Source: Panopea generosa (Eukaryota > Mollusca > Bivalvia > Adapedonta > Hiatellidae). Taken from it: a DNA stretch of 64,000 bases. The stretch spans positions 20,782,229 to 20,846,228 of the forward strand of contig CM055898.1 in the NCBI GenBank assembly GCA_029582155.1, written 5' to 3'. Position numbers and translations under genes: made by a program. Shown one piece after another: positions 49,376 to 59,303 of the stretch. The notes below the pieces were generated by a model. It was not told where the DNA came from, searched no databases, and worked only from the letters and a program-made list of their open reading frames with translations. Each line of letters begins with the position of its first letter. Position 1 is the stretch's first letter.

Positions 49376-49532
49376 CAACAAAGTATTTGAAACAAAAGAA
49401 AGGCTACGCAATGATCAGAGATTTCTTAGTCGTACCATTAACTTAATTCTGAGGAATCTGCAAAAATACTTGGAGGACCCCTCTGCTAAACATGAATCCC
49501 AGTTTACCCTTCATTTAAAGGATCAGATATGA
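49376..49532 (+). CDS. Probable terminal exon of an unrecognised gene
   Basis: A strong acceptor (TTTTGTTTCAG) is followed by an open frame of 51 residues ending in TGA at 49530-49532. The frame starts after one leftover base (phase 2). The peptide begins NKVFETKERLRNDQRFLSRT, continues INLILRNLQKYLEDPSAKHE, and ends SQFTLHLKDQI. It is charged and helix-like, with balanced coding composition unlike the surrounding AT-rich DNA. AATAAA at 49733-49738 could serve for polyadenylation. I do not recognise the family. The upstream exons are not securely found; a phase-compatible donor is at 45583. A chance open frame remains possible. Confidence 0.5.
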
Positions 49533-50586
49533 GATTGAAATGTCACTGCCCATATGACATTCCCATCAGAATCAAGTCCCCTAAACAAAACATAAACGGT
49601 TTTCATGAGTAGCAGCACCGTTCCCTCCAAGCATGTGCATGTTCCTTAGAACCTAGCAACCATCTTTTTTGATGCCCAGACAAAAACAATTTTTAGTTGA
49701 TGATCACAAGGGTTATATTTCAACAAAATGTCAATAAAACTGATTCATAAGTTTCGGAGATGACATTTAAAGCTTTAAAACATTTAAGTAACTAGATGTG
49801 GCTCTGTGTGTTATGCTGGATGATCCATGTCACACACACAAACCTGATTCTCTAACATACGTTCTTGCGAAGTTTTATTAAAATTTAACTGATAAGCTGC
49901 CTCAAAGAAGAGAAAACAAAACAAATCCAGTACATAAAATCCTTTGCAAAAAATGGCCAAGCCCTGGCTGCCATATTGTCCGACGCTTCCATAAAAAAAT
50001 TAAACTATGGTTGAGGGTCAATTGGGTAACATTTCATCGAAATTTCAATAAAACTAGTTAACACGTCATCATGTTATGTTGATCATTTGTAGCAAGTCTT
50101 AACAAAATCGATCTATGAATGACAAAGTTACAGGCCGGACACAAAATACCGGTAGGAATGACTGACGGACGGTTTGATTACTATATACCACCCCAAAATT
50201 TGGGGATGGGGGGGGGGGGGGGGGGGGGGGGAATTAGAAAGGTACCACCCAAGGTACAAGTTTTATTAAAAGTAAGTTGGCAGTTTCAAAACGATGAAAT
50301 TAATTGTTGACAGATGAGATGGAGAGGATTGACTCCTGTGATCTAAAAAAAGTATACAATAATTTAAATGCAAAAAAAAATAAAAATAAAGTGATCCCTA
50401 TACAACACTGGACTAAAAATGTCCATGAACTTATTTGAAATTAAATATCACAAGAAAATATTTTTTTGACATTATCTAGGAAAAACAAAACAATAGCATA
50501 AGGTGACTCTTAACAAGACAACCAATATCCAGAAAAAAATAATTAATGATTTCAAAAGTTGCCATGGCTACTAAAAAGTTACCTAC
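49533..50586. other. Spacer or 3' flank, with a G homopolymer
   Basis: No further exon of either neighbouring gene is securely recognised. A 24-base G run occupies 50208-50231. Confidence 0.4.
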
Positions 50587-50673
50587 CAATAGCCATGCAA
50601 TTTTCAAAAAAGCTCTTTCATCAACATAGTTCCTATTATGGATAGACATCCATCCATCAAATATGTTGGTTAT
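50587..50673 (-). CDS. Second exon of an unrecognised minus-strand gene
   Basis: On the minus strand an acceptor (TTTCTATTTTCAG) precedes 29 codons reading ITNIFDGWMSIHNRNYVDER then AFLKIAWLL, followed by a donor GTAGGT; an alternative donor GTAACT four bases later is also possible. The other two frames meet stops early, so the reading frame is fixed. It joins in phase 0 to the ATG of the exon at 51675. The end is hydrophobic (FLKIAWLL), perhaps the start of a membrane segment. Downstream exons would lie below 50587 and were not found. The family is not recognised. Confidence 0.5.
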
Positions 50674-50689
50674 CTGAAAATAGAAATGA

Positions 50690-50747
50690 ATGAATGAACA
50701 AACCAGGGTTTTGCGGTGTACTAACACAGTGTTAGATCTAGACAGGG
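50690..50747 (+). repeat. Dispersed repeat D1 start fragment
   Basis: GAATGAATGAACAAACCAGG then GTTTTGCGGTGTACTAACAC matches the D1 5' end, cut off after about 50 bp where an S4 SINE begins. It lies in the first intron of the minus-strand gene. Confidence 0.5.
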
Positions 50748-50975
50748 GGTCCACAATGGCCAAGAGGTCTTAGGTGCTATCTCAAGATCACTTACCTATC
50801 ACCATGTTGTAGGTTCCTAGTCTCTCTCACTCCAAAAACTTTTATGTGAGAAAGTTTGCCAGTTACTTGTGGAAGGATGGTGGTTCTACTCAGATTCATT
50901 CCAAGGTCCAACTCCACCAATAAAACTGGATATGCCATATATGACCTAAAATGGGTAAACCCGCTTTAAAAACAA
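50748..50975 (+). mobile_element. SINE S4, plus strand
   Basis: The head has AATGGCCAAGAGGTCTTAGG (A box), AAGATCACTTACCTATCACC (long arm) and TGTAGGTTCCTAG (degraded B box). The body has AGTTACTTGTGGAAGGATGG, TGGTTCTACTCAGATTCATT and CACCAATAAAACTGGATATG. It is the reverse orientation of the copy at 36118. Confidence 0.7.
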
Positions 50976-51674
50976 GAAATGTCACTGGTAAGTGTCACAT
51001 GCTCCCCAAATGGTATGTGAAAATAACAATATATATTTTATTATAGGCAGCAATACATCAATGTTGCAGCTGTAAGAGATCAGGGAACAGGGACCCCGAC
51101 TGTGAGGCCTCACTATAGCGCAGTGTTATGAGGGACACTCTACATTGTCGTATTCTCAGCATTCCAGGTCAAAAATACACGTACATTGGAACACAGACAC
51201 AACCACATCAGTTATAAAACTTTAGAAGTGGGACGATTCTCTTTTTTCAGAGCATATATATTTTTATTTAAATTCAATAAATTAAATTGCCCGAGATCAT
51301 TTAATTTCACAAACAGATCTAATTAGCATCTTCACAACTTATTAAATCCAAATCTCCTATCCTGGTTATGCAAATGGCAACTACACAAAACCAAAAGGCC
51401 ACAAACCGTAGGAAATTCAAACTTTCATAGGAGTAGGTACAGCATATACTTTGGGGCCTGGAAGTACATCCTCATACACTCTCTCCTCAGGTTGCCCTCC
51501 CCTCCAACCCAATAAACGAAACGCTACTACGCCCATGACTTCGAAAACCAACATGGTCGGATGGCACTTTAAAACTTCTCAAAATGCAAGTCATTTTTTT
51601 TTTAGAAAACACACGGTTCTCAGCTCAGAAGAAAAATCAAGGGAATGTCTAACAACAATGAAACGTTTACTCAC
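50976..51674. other. First-intron sequence of the minus-strand gene
   Basis: Intronic on the minus-strand model. No repeat family is recognised. A plus-strand frame at 51451-51690 is open, but it overlaps the donor side and has no recognised content. Confidence 0.35.
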
Positions 51675-51677
51675 CAT
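51675..51677 (-). CDS. Start codon of the minus-strand gene; intron follows immediately
   Basis: On the minus strand, GGAGCAGATT is followed by ATG and then GTGAGT, a strong 5' splice site, so the coding part of exon 1 is only the start codon. An in-frame TAG lies nine bases upstream, so translation cannot begin earlier in this exon. The 5' leader extends right, toward the CpG-rich region at 51720-51930. Confidence 0.45.
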
Positions 51678-51719
51678 AATCTGCTCCTAAACACGCAACG
51701 CAAAACTCCTTGTACTCGA

Positions 51720-51930
51720 CTTAGTCAGAGAAAAACACAGCCTTTACTATTAAGAGTGTCATGGCTGTCGCTTGTCTTGCGCGTCACTATTTCTCTCACG
51801 TGACCTGCTTTTCGCGGGCTTCGTGCAGCTGGTTCCCTCTAGTATAACTGTCCACAACCAGTTACATATCTACGTAATAACATCACTGCCACAACGTATT
51901 TTGCCAAAGGCGAAGGAACCGAGGGACAGG
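51720..51930. promoter_or_regulatory. CpG-richer putative promoter region
   Basis: Locally higher CpG density than the surroundings: TCTTGCGCGTCAC, CTCTCACGTGACCTG (contains an E-box CACGTG) and TTTTCGCGGGCTTCGTGC. It sits directly upstream of the minus-strand start codon, so it is a plausible promoter for that gene. It could also serve the plus-strand BAK-like gene, whose 5' leader exon is upstream of 57878; that second role is inference. Confidence 0.4.
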
Positions 51931-52309
51931 GGCAGTTGCTAAACATTTGGAATTAATCATTATATGCATGACATCCATATTTTGATACTAAAACTCACTA
52001 GATCTAATATTTATATAAGTCCTTAATCTAAAATTATTTAGTGTTTGACCTCATATACAAAATTTTACGCTACACTGTTTTTCAATGGGGTTACAGTATG
52101 CCATTCCAAACACAATACAGGCGGTAAACAAAAGTTATTGGTGGAAACCCCAAACAAACACTTCTGTATTGGTGGAGTCAAACGTCCTTACACAAGTTAC
52201 TCACATCAAGTTGAATCATATAGAGATTGCCAGCATGTATGAAATATCCCCTGGACAAGTTCATTATTTGGTACAAGCGCTTTCGCGATATTACAGGGGC
52301 ATAGCAGTT
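51931..52309. other. Non-coding stretch, possibly a diverged S4 relic
   Basis: ATTGGTGGAGTC and CGTCCTTACACAAGTTACTC near 52172-52202 faintly resemble the S4 body in plus-strand order. Too diverged to call confidently. Confidence 0.3.
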
Positions 52310-52316
52310 TGAATTA

Positions 52317-52353
52317 TTGATTTATTGATTGATTTATTGATTGATTTATCGAT

Positions 52354-52405
<52 letters not shown>
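52317..52405. repeat. (TTTA)n and (TTGA)n microsatellite
   Basis: GATTTATTGATTGATTTA degenerate units lead into about 13 TTTA units. Confidence 0.95.
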
Positions 52406-52649
52406 GTTTTAAATTGAAGTTTTAGCCTAGATTTTTACGGGGGGATGTGAACTGCCACCCACACCCCCACAATCACCTTATGTCTTTTTTTAAATGTAAA
52501 TGGCCAATGGTGCATTTTCGGTGTTTTTGTTCGTATTTATTCCTATGTAAAACTAGTGACTAAATTACATGTCTCTGGCAAAACATATCAATTAATTTCA
52601 TTAAAATTTGATTATTTTTCGATAAGATTTTTTCTGGGAAAAGTGCAGG

Positions 52650-52930
52650 TCCCAGTGGCGGATCCAGTAATTTGGCGTAGAAGGGCTGGATGGTTAGGAG
52701 ATTCTGAGACATAGTCTCTACGAAAAAAGGAAAATAAGGACACCAAATAGTGCAATTTCACACATTTTAGAACATTGTGTTACAATTTTAAGACATAATT
52801 TTAATATGATTATTAAAAACACCTTCCCTGAAACTTTTAGAAATTAAAGACCCCAAATTATGCAATTTGACACATATTTGACGACATTTGTTACGATTTC
52901 CTGCCAGAATTTTTATTAGGAAATATGATT
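52650..52930. repeat. Dispersed repeat shared with 32820-33050
   Basis: It begins near AGTGGCGGATCCAG, which resembles the end of the MITE at 31258, and carries GACACCAAATAGTGCAATTT, ATTATTAAAAACACC and TTGACACATATTTGACGACA. The unit appears about twice in tandem here. Confidence 0.5.
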
Positions 52931-52948
52931 AAAATTATTTGAATCGTT

Positions 52949-53443
52949 CAACGTACACCGGATATTGCCCTAAAGTGATAAGATTTTTTTCTAAAATTGC
53001 AAATGAGTTTTGACAACAAGGTAAGTTCAGACCTAATTATCTACTGTTTTTTTGTGACTTCAACATAGATGATGTATGTGAGTAATTAGAAAATGATGTG
53101 TTAATGTTCTATTACACACAATTATATGACTACAAACTATGCTGTAATGATGAAAATTCTATTCGCTGTCAACCTTTTTATTTGATAAATGGGTGTCATG
53201 TGCACATATTACTCAATATCGTCTTATTTTTGCCAGGTTATGTAAATTATGAATATACAAATTTATTTAGCTAAACGCATGGAATAATTAAGCCAGAGTT
53301 CACAGGAGCGTATCGTGACAACTTTGCAAGTTACTCAGGGCAGGATGAGCGAAGATGGTTCCACTTCCGTTGGTTGGAGTCCATTCATCATGCGAAGTTT
53401 TAAAATAAATCTTATCACTTTAGGGCCATATCCGATGTAAGTT
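52949..53443. mobile_element. Inverted-repeat element of about 495 bp
   Basis: The left arm (ACACCGGATATTGCCCTAAA then GTGATAAGATT) and right arm (AATCTTATCAC then TTTAGGGCCATATCCGATGT) are imperfect reverse complements of about 50 bp. The interior has no recognised coding sequence. No clear target duplication is seen. Confidence 0.5.
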
Positions 53444-54789
53444 GTAAAAACATGTAGATACTACCAACTTTTGTAAATGATGATCAGACTTGGTTATTGG
53501 TAAGAAAATATACTGGGAAAACACTCGCACAGTCTAAAATCTCCTTTATTACACAGCAAAAAAATTTATACTAGGGCTATTATTAATTGCAGATTTCGAA
53601 AAAGATTTAATTCGATACTGTTTTATGGTCGTTTATTGAGGAAATTTATACTTTTTTTTCATTTTTTTTCCCATAGTTTTAACAAATTAATTAAATTATT
53701 GTAGATACAGACGTTAAATCGTGCTTTTCAGTAAATGATGGTACTGAAAAAAATCACTTAAATATGCTCTTACAGTTTTAAAATGTCATGCAGAAATCCC
53801 TGGTCTTAAGGTTTATGTTGAAAAAACTAAAATTACATAGTTTTTTTATAAATATAGGTTAAGATATTAAATTATGTACGGACGTAGACTTAAATTGGGA
53901 ACAGGGATATTTTACAGTGCTTGGAATTAATATGTCTACTAATCTTGACAAAATTATTGAGTAAAAAACAATAAATTAAATTAGCGTTACGTTCATGGTT
54001 AAACGAATTCTAACCCATTTTGGACTGATAACAGTTATAACAAAAACGTTAGCCTTACCAGTGAGTTGATAACATGGATAGGCCACTGGCCTTACCAAAA
54101 CTTAAATACTTGTTTTCTTCATTACCAAAACACTCTGAAGACCAAGCTAAATTGTGTCACAAAACATGTGTTAAAGTTTTTTTATGAAACAGCTACTCTG
54201 ATAAAATAAAAAAGAAGTGTTGCTACTCAAAACTACAAATACTTAAGTTGACAGTTCATAAACTCTTTGAAACTAGCTTGGATAAGAGCGCTTCCATCTG
54301 AGGGTGTGTTAGGGCAGGACTGTATGAAAATCTAGGAGCAGATGTAAGGCCTTTTACCAGAAAAATGTTAGTTTTGGTGACATTTATATTAACAATAATT
54401 TACATAAAATAGGCTTTTTGGAAAGATAATTAAAAAAGTTTAAATTTGCTAGTATCTAGATCTACTTTAAAACCATTGTCATGAAAACACCTTTTAAAAC
54501 AACTTCTGTGACATACAGCATATGTTACATATTTATACGCCACTCGTTATCGAACATGGCCAAGTATAACTTAAAATGATATAGTCCGTGACATATTTCG
54601 GCGGTAATATATTAGTTGATTGGGTTCGTTATATATCTTTCCCATACATTTATCTGTTTAGGTACATAATGGCTTATGTCATTTCCGCCTAGTAAACTTT
54701 GTAAACATAAGAGTGAACAAGAATTGTTGAATTAATCATTGCTCTTTGTTTCTAAACCATTGTTGAAAGTGGACACAAAAAAGTGTTTT
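53444..54789. other. AT-rich spacer
   Basis: No gene or repeat family is recognised. Confidence 0.4.
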
Positions 54790-55472
54790 ATTAGGCTTCA
54801 GCCTGCTTATTTTTATTGCCTGGGATTAGGTCTTTTGTGATGAATTGCTGAGAAAATTTCGTCAACGATGGTAGGATAAAGTTGTTCAAGTTCAAACTTT
54901 AGAAATAATAACTCGTAACTGAAACGAAGTTTATAAAAATCTGTTAAAATTGATGTATTTTTGTCGACATGAGGCAACGTTCTATTTTTAATTGTGAAAG
55001 TATGTATATCTATTTTGTTTGCTCGTAAAATAGTGTGGAGTACTTGATAAAAATCTAATTCAGCTAATATTTATTATTATCTAAAAGGAAGATGATCATT
55101 AAAAAGCTATGTTGACATGCTCGTTTAAGGGCTGTTAAATTTTTAAAGTGATATAAAATGGAATAATATTTAAAAAAATACTCTGAGAACTAAGTTTTTC
55201 TCTAACATGTTTTTACTGCAGGAAAACTTCTTTGGACATACCCCACCCATTTTTCATCCTGTTGTTTCCATGCGCTTAAGGAAATAACAGTGTCTTGTGT
55301 GATAAATACAGGGCAATCTATTCTACAGCACTTCTGGTATTTTAAAACAATCTCAGGGATTTCAATTGATGCATACCTTCCGGTATTGATATGCGGAATT
55401 TCTTGTTGACCAGTGATAATTGTGACCGATGCCTAGTTTACACAGTCAGCTATTCAGGCTGAAGCCTTAATT
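54790..55472. mobile_element. Possible element bounded by self-palindromic ends
   Basis: Both ends carry the same self-complementary word: TTAGGCTTCAGCCTG at left and CAGGCTGAAGCCTTAA at right (core AGGCTTCAGCCT / AGGCTGAAGCCT). About 680 bp apart. Because the word is its own inverse, the two could be direct or inverted copies. No coding content. Confidence 0.35.
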
Positions 55473-56114
55473 TGGTTACAGTATATTAGTTGCCTCCAGT
55501 ATAATCTCAAGTTTGTTGAAGGAAATATTCAAGACGCATGTGTAATTTATTGACAGCCAAAAATGGTCAGCTAAGTCAAAGTGCCATATAAATAAACTTG
55601 GTGAAGCTGTCATCTGATAAACAAGTTGAAGAGGTATTTTTTAAACTGCCAAAATTTAGCACCAACTAGGGATAAATCAAAAGTAAATAGACAACCCAGG
55701 GGGTAAAAATGTTTCGCTGTTGGACCCTTGTAATTTTACTTGAACAAAAACAAACACGAAGCGCCGGCCTGTCCTCCAACAAACTAATACAAGCAGTAGG
55801 CCCATTTCTGCATCTCCATTGAGGAATTTAATGTAAGCAGTGACCAAAAAGAACAAATAAGTAATTATTTTATGCAGCATACATAATTGCTGTAGCCAGA
55901 GCTGGTAAACTTTTCTCTGATTTTGAATTGATGTGCTCAGTGCAGTTGAAAAGTAAAGTAAATTTGGGTAATAATTATATCAATGGCTGTGTTTTTTCTA
56001 GCTATGTTGATGTCATTTCATAGGCACTGAGGCTAGTGCAACCTATCAAAAATGAAATGCACAATACACATTTTATCAGTAAATGCCCTGGGTGTGTTTC
56101 AACAGTTTTCAGTT
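55473..56114. other. Non-coding spacer
   Basis: Nothing recognised. A 67-codon minus frame at 55677-55880 has no known features. Confidence 0.35.
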
Positions 56115-56240
56115 ATCCAAGGGCTGTCCGCCCACCTTATTATCATTTCTGGGATCTGCTAGGTGGTTAACCAGTACTAGACATTCTTTTACTTTATCTC
56201 TGGAAGTCACTGACTACTTCCTCAGTATTCAGAGGTAGGG
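56115..56240 (-). mobile_element. SINE S1 fragment, body only
   Basis: Plus-strand text CAAGGGCTGTCC, TCTGGGATCTGCTAGGTGG, TTAACCAGTACTAG and AAGTCACTGACTACTTCC matches the reversed 3' half of S1. The head is missing. Confidence 0.6.
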
Positions 56241-56715
56241 AAATCCGTACTGTAGCTTTGGAACAATCCATAATGCATTACAGAGATTGGTTTCGGATAC
56301 AAACTTCGGATTACTTGAATGGTTTGATTGACAGACTCATTACTAACTGAGGTAGCCTGATACAAACATAGACATGGTGTATATTCTGACCTATTATTTC
56401 TACTTGCACATACATGCATCTACTATTTTACTGATATTTAAGATGGTTTGATTGATAGAGATACGCTTTTATTTTAGATCTATGGTATTTAAGGCATTAT
56501 AGATATGAAATACTGTTCTGTGACTAGGCTAAAATACAGTCAACGAAAAATAGATATAGTCAAAGAACCATTCTTTGACATTTTTAACTAGACTACAACA
56601 GTTTTCCAAATGTATACTCCAACTATTGTTTCGCCACGACGAAGGAGAGACGAGATTAAGGTGTTGCTTTTCCGTCGACAGTTACGGCGACAGCGGTGTC
56701 ATCAAACGTCTATAT
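56241..56715. other. Non-coding spacer
   Basis: A CpG-containing patch at 56630-56705 (GCCACGACGAAGGAGAGACG, GTCGACAGTTACGGCGACAG) opens a 74-codon frame that I cannot assign. Confidence 0.35.
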
Positions 56716-57003
56716 TTAGCTCCAACGTTAAGTTTTCACACTATTTCTCAACAAGTACAAGTGCTAGGACACTCATACTTGGTACATAGTTACAACTAAC
56801 ACCCTGCATCACATTATTTACTGCAGATGCTGAGTGTGACCTACATTTCATGGTCCATTGTCATTGTTTGGTGCTGAATTTTGCATTTACCTCCAATGTT
56901 TTCATTTTTACACTATTTCTCAATAAGTAATATAGCTAGGACACTCATACTTGGATCATAGTTACAACTAACACCCTGCATTATATAATGCAGATGCTGA
57001 GTA
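56716..57003. repeat. Tandem duplication, unit about 165 bp, two copies
   Basis: CACACTATTTCTCAACAAGT...GGACACTCATACTTGG...ACAACTAACACCCTGCAT...GCAGATGCTGAGT at 56737 recurs at 56909 with a few changes and a shorter end. Confidence 0.8.
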
Positions 57004-57877
57004 CCTTTCCTTTTTTTTTAATTTTTTAAAAAAAAATAAATATGTTTTACTTAGAAATACTGGTTAACGTTTTGTGTGCAACTACCATCAAGTTCATTTC
57101 TAAAAAATCACTTAATGTATTTGATGGAAACTTCACACAGTACCGGTACTTCCTGCAATATTTCTTAGTCATTAAACCTATAGTCATTTAACTCTTGCAT
57201 GAATATATTTTAATTTTTTTTCTCTCACATGTGTGTATAAACTGTCAAAGTGGACATGGCAAGACATATCATTCCGTGGAATTCTTGTTTTTATTTATGA
57301 CTTTATATCCAATGGGACACATTGAGCAAGATGTCGGGAAAAATTTACATAGTTAATAAAATTGTGATAAAATGATTATAATTCAGAATATGAAACTTAA
57401 GGTAAATATTACGTCTTCTGCTATTTACAGACTATAACAACTGAAATCGAACTATGTAATTTTGGAATGTCTCTAGTTCAAAAGACTATAGTCCTGAAAA
57501 GTTTTTGGCACAGACTGAGAATTGTCGACGAGTGCTATTCTCTGAGAATACTTGTATTTCCTCTAGGAAATTACGTATATGCATATGGCATTCATTGTAT
57601 TTTTGTACATTAAAATTGTTTAATTTTGTCTTCTACTTTTGAAACTGAGACAAGATAAAGAAACACAAGCATTATTTTGATGTTAGCCTTAATGTTTGTA
57701 AATGAAATAGTGAAGTTTGGGAATTAGACACTAATATTTGTAATTTAATTGAGAGTTCTTTCATTTTATGGTTATAAACATTTTTGGCTGATTCAAACAC
57801 TGAATATTTAAAAAGTCACAATCAGGCTTTGTAACAAAACTATATGACTAATTAAAACTGTATTTTTTTACTTTTAG
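57004..57877. other. Upstream intron of the BAK-like gene (non-coding)
   Basis: AT-rich. Positions 57425-57510 carry the reverse-strand copy of the small repeat near 5280-5350. It ends in the acceptor TATTTTTTTACTTTTAG before the exon at 57878, so at least one further 5' leader exon lies upstream and was not identified. Confidence 0.45.
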
Positions 57878-57916
57878 AAACAATAGATGTAGACAGATTC
57901 ATCACACATTACCAAG

Positions 57917-57979
57917 ATGGCCTCTGGGGGATTTGATCCCCTTAGGCCCCGGAGACCACGTTCTCCTACAGTGAAACAG
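57917..57979 (+). CDS. BAK-like Bcl-2 family protein, first coding exon
   Basis: The exon runs from an acceptor at 57877/57878 through a 39-base leader (ending ACCAAG) to ATG at 57917, and ends at CAG with donor GTATGAGC (57980), phase 0. It codes MASGGFDPLRPRRPRSPTVK plus Q: a basic, proline-rich, probably disordered N-terminus. The family assignment rests on the next exon. BAK proteins are mitochondrial outer-membrane proteins that oligomerise to release cytochrome c in apoptosis. This start is the first ATG in the exon. In human BAK1 the protein also starts MASG, which may be chance. Confidence 0.75.
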
Positions 57980-58042
57980 GTATGAGCATTCCTTACTTTG
58001 TATTTCTTGTGACAGTTTGTTTCTTGCAATATTTAGGGTCAT

Positions 58043-58292
58043 TTTTTGCCATCAAGGGTTAAAAGGTCCCTAGTTAACCTAACTGCTCTTTGCTGGGATA
58101 GTGGATAGTTAATGAGTACTCCAGTACCTATCTCCGCAAGTAATTGAAAACTTTCCCATTGAAATCAGTGGTGAGAGAAGAATGACAATCAGATGATATG
58201 ATGTTTATCAACCTTCACAAAGACTATTACTGTGCTCAGGATTCTAACTTGTGACTCCTGGATTGATAATCAGATGTCCAACTCTCTCAAGA
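58043..58292 (-). mobile_element. SINE S1 within the BAK-like gene intron
   Basis: Minus-strand copy. The plus strand reads GCCATCAAGGGTTAAAAGGT, AGTACCTATCTCCGCAAGTA, GAAATCAGTGGTGAGAGAAG, GGATTCTAACTTGTGACTCC (reverse B-box region) and TGGATTGATAATCAGATG. The A-box region is degraded. Confidence 0.75.
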
Positions 58293-58471
58293 CAGAAGAA
58301 AGCATTAAGAGGTTGGCCAATTGAAATCAAGAATATATATATCTTTCAAAAACAATAAGTTGAGGTTACGAAGGTAGTACTTAATAGAGCTAGAGTAGGG
58401 TCCCTGCTTATGGTAATTTCCTTTGGCATAACAAGATATTATTCTGATAATAGTGTGATTTTTCCTTTTTT

Positions 58472-58640
58472 AGCTCGCCAGGACGAATGTCCAGGAGAGC
58501 TATTGCCATGACAATGGTGGTGACGTCAGTGTCTAGACACCTAAGTTAAACTTGCGTTAAGTTGTATTTAAGTTTTGGTGTTTGCCTCCAATCTCAGTCT
58601 TTGCACGGGTGTTGAGTTTTATCCCATAGACTAGCTTTGT
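58472..58640. repeat. Dispersed repeat with a hairpin start (AGCTCGCC family)
   Basis: Starts TTTTTTAGCTCGCC, and the segment CCAGGACGAATGTCCAGG is partly self-complementary. It continues GAGAGCTATTGCCATGACAA. I associate this kind of start with repeats common in molluscan DNA (general knowledge, unverified here). Confidence 0.4.
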
Positions 58641-59130
58641 TGTCTTCTGACAACTCGGTTTTCTTTATTTCATAATCATATGATTAGCAAAAGCCATGTT
58701 TCATTAGTTTGACAGCTATCAGAAAAGTTACTGTTTAGAATTAAGGTATGTCCTTGTCACTGACACATGGATACCAAAGCAATGAACATGTTGCTGTATA
58801 ACAAACACAAATCCACTGTATTTTCTATAAGCATGATAAGGCCATAATGAATTAATTGCTACATTATCTTCCCCGCCCGCTCCCTAATTTTCATGCTGCT
58901 CCAACCTATTTTATTTTCATAAAAAATAAATAAAAGAAACATATTTTTTTTTAGAAAAAACATCAAAAATGTTAAAAAAAAAAAAAAAATAAAATCCTCC
59001 CGCCCTCCCATTTTTAAGAAAAATTTGGATGATTAATTTATAATGGCCTAATATACAATGTGTGCATTATGCTAAAAAATGATAATATTTCCAGTTTACC
59101 ATATTTCTGACAAATGAATGTTTATTATAG

Positions 59131-59303
59131 GTGCCAAGCCCAGAAAACATATCACCAGACTCTGAGCAGAATGTTGTAGATCAGACAGAGGATGTCTTTC
59201 AGAATTATCTCTACCAAAGTTGGCAGCAAGATCTCGACCGCGAGAAATTTGAATCCACACCATCAGTACCTCAGCTGACAAACTTTACTGCTGACCCTCT
59301 AAG
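59131..59303 (+). CDS. BAK-like Bcl-2 family protein, second coding exon
   Basis: Acceptor TTTATTATAG (59130) and donor GTAGGT (59304) bound 57 codons plus two bases (phase 2). The key segment SEQNVVDQTEDVFQNYLY aligns with the first helix of human BAK1 (SEEQVAQDTEEVFRSYVF, recalled from general knowledge), sharing E, Q, the D/TE pair, VF and Y. A charged QQDLDRE stretch follows, as in BAK. This helix precedes the BH3 region in BAK. The BH3, BH1, BH2 and C-terminal anchor are not in the visible exons and should be encoded past this intron. Joined to the first exon in phase 0. BAK is favoured over BAX or anti-apoptotic members because of this helix. Confidence 0.75.

Larger units (their letters stand above)
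57980..59130. other. Intron of the BAK-like gene with two repeats
   Basis: GT...AG intron of 1151 bp. It holds an S1 SINE (58043-58292) and a repeat beginning TTTTTTAGCTCGCCAGGACG near 58472, plus an A-rich tract near 58975-58990. It ends with TGAATGTTTATTATAG. Confidence 0.7.
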
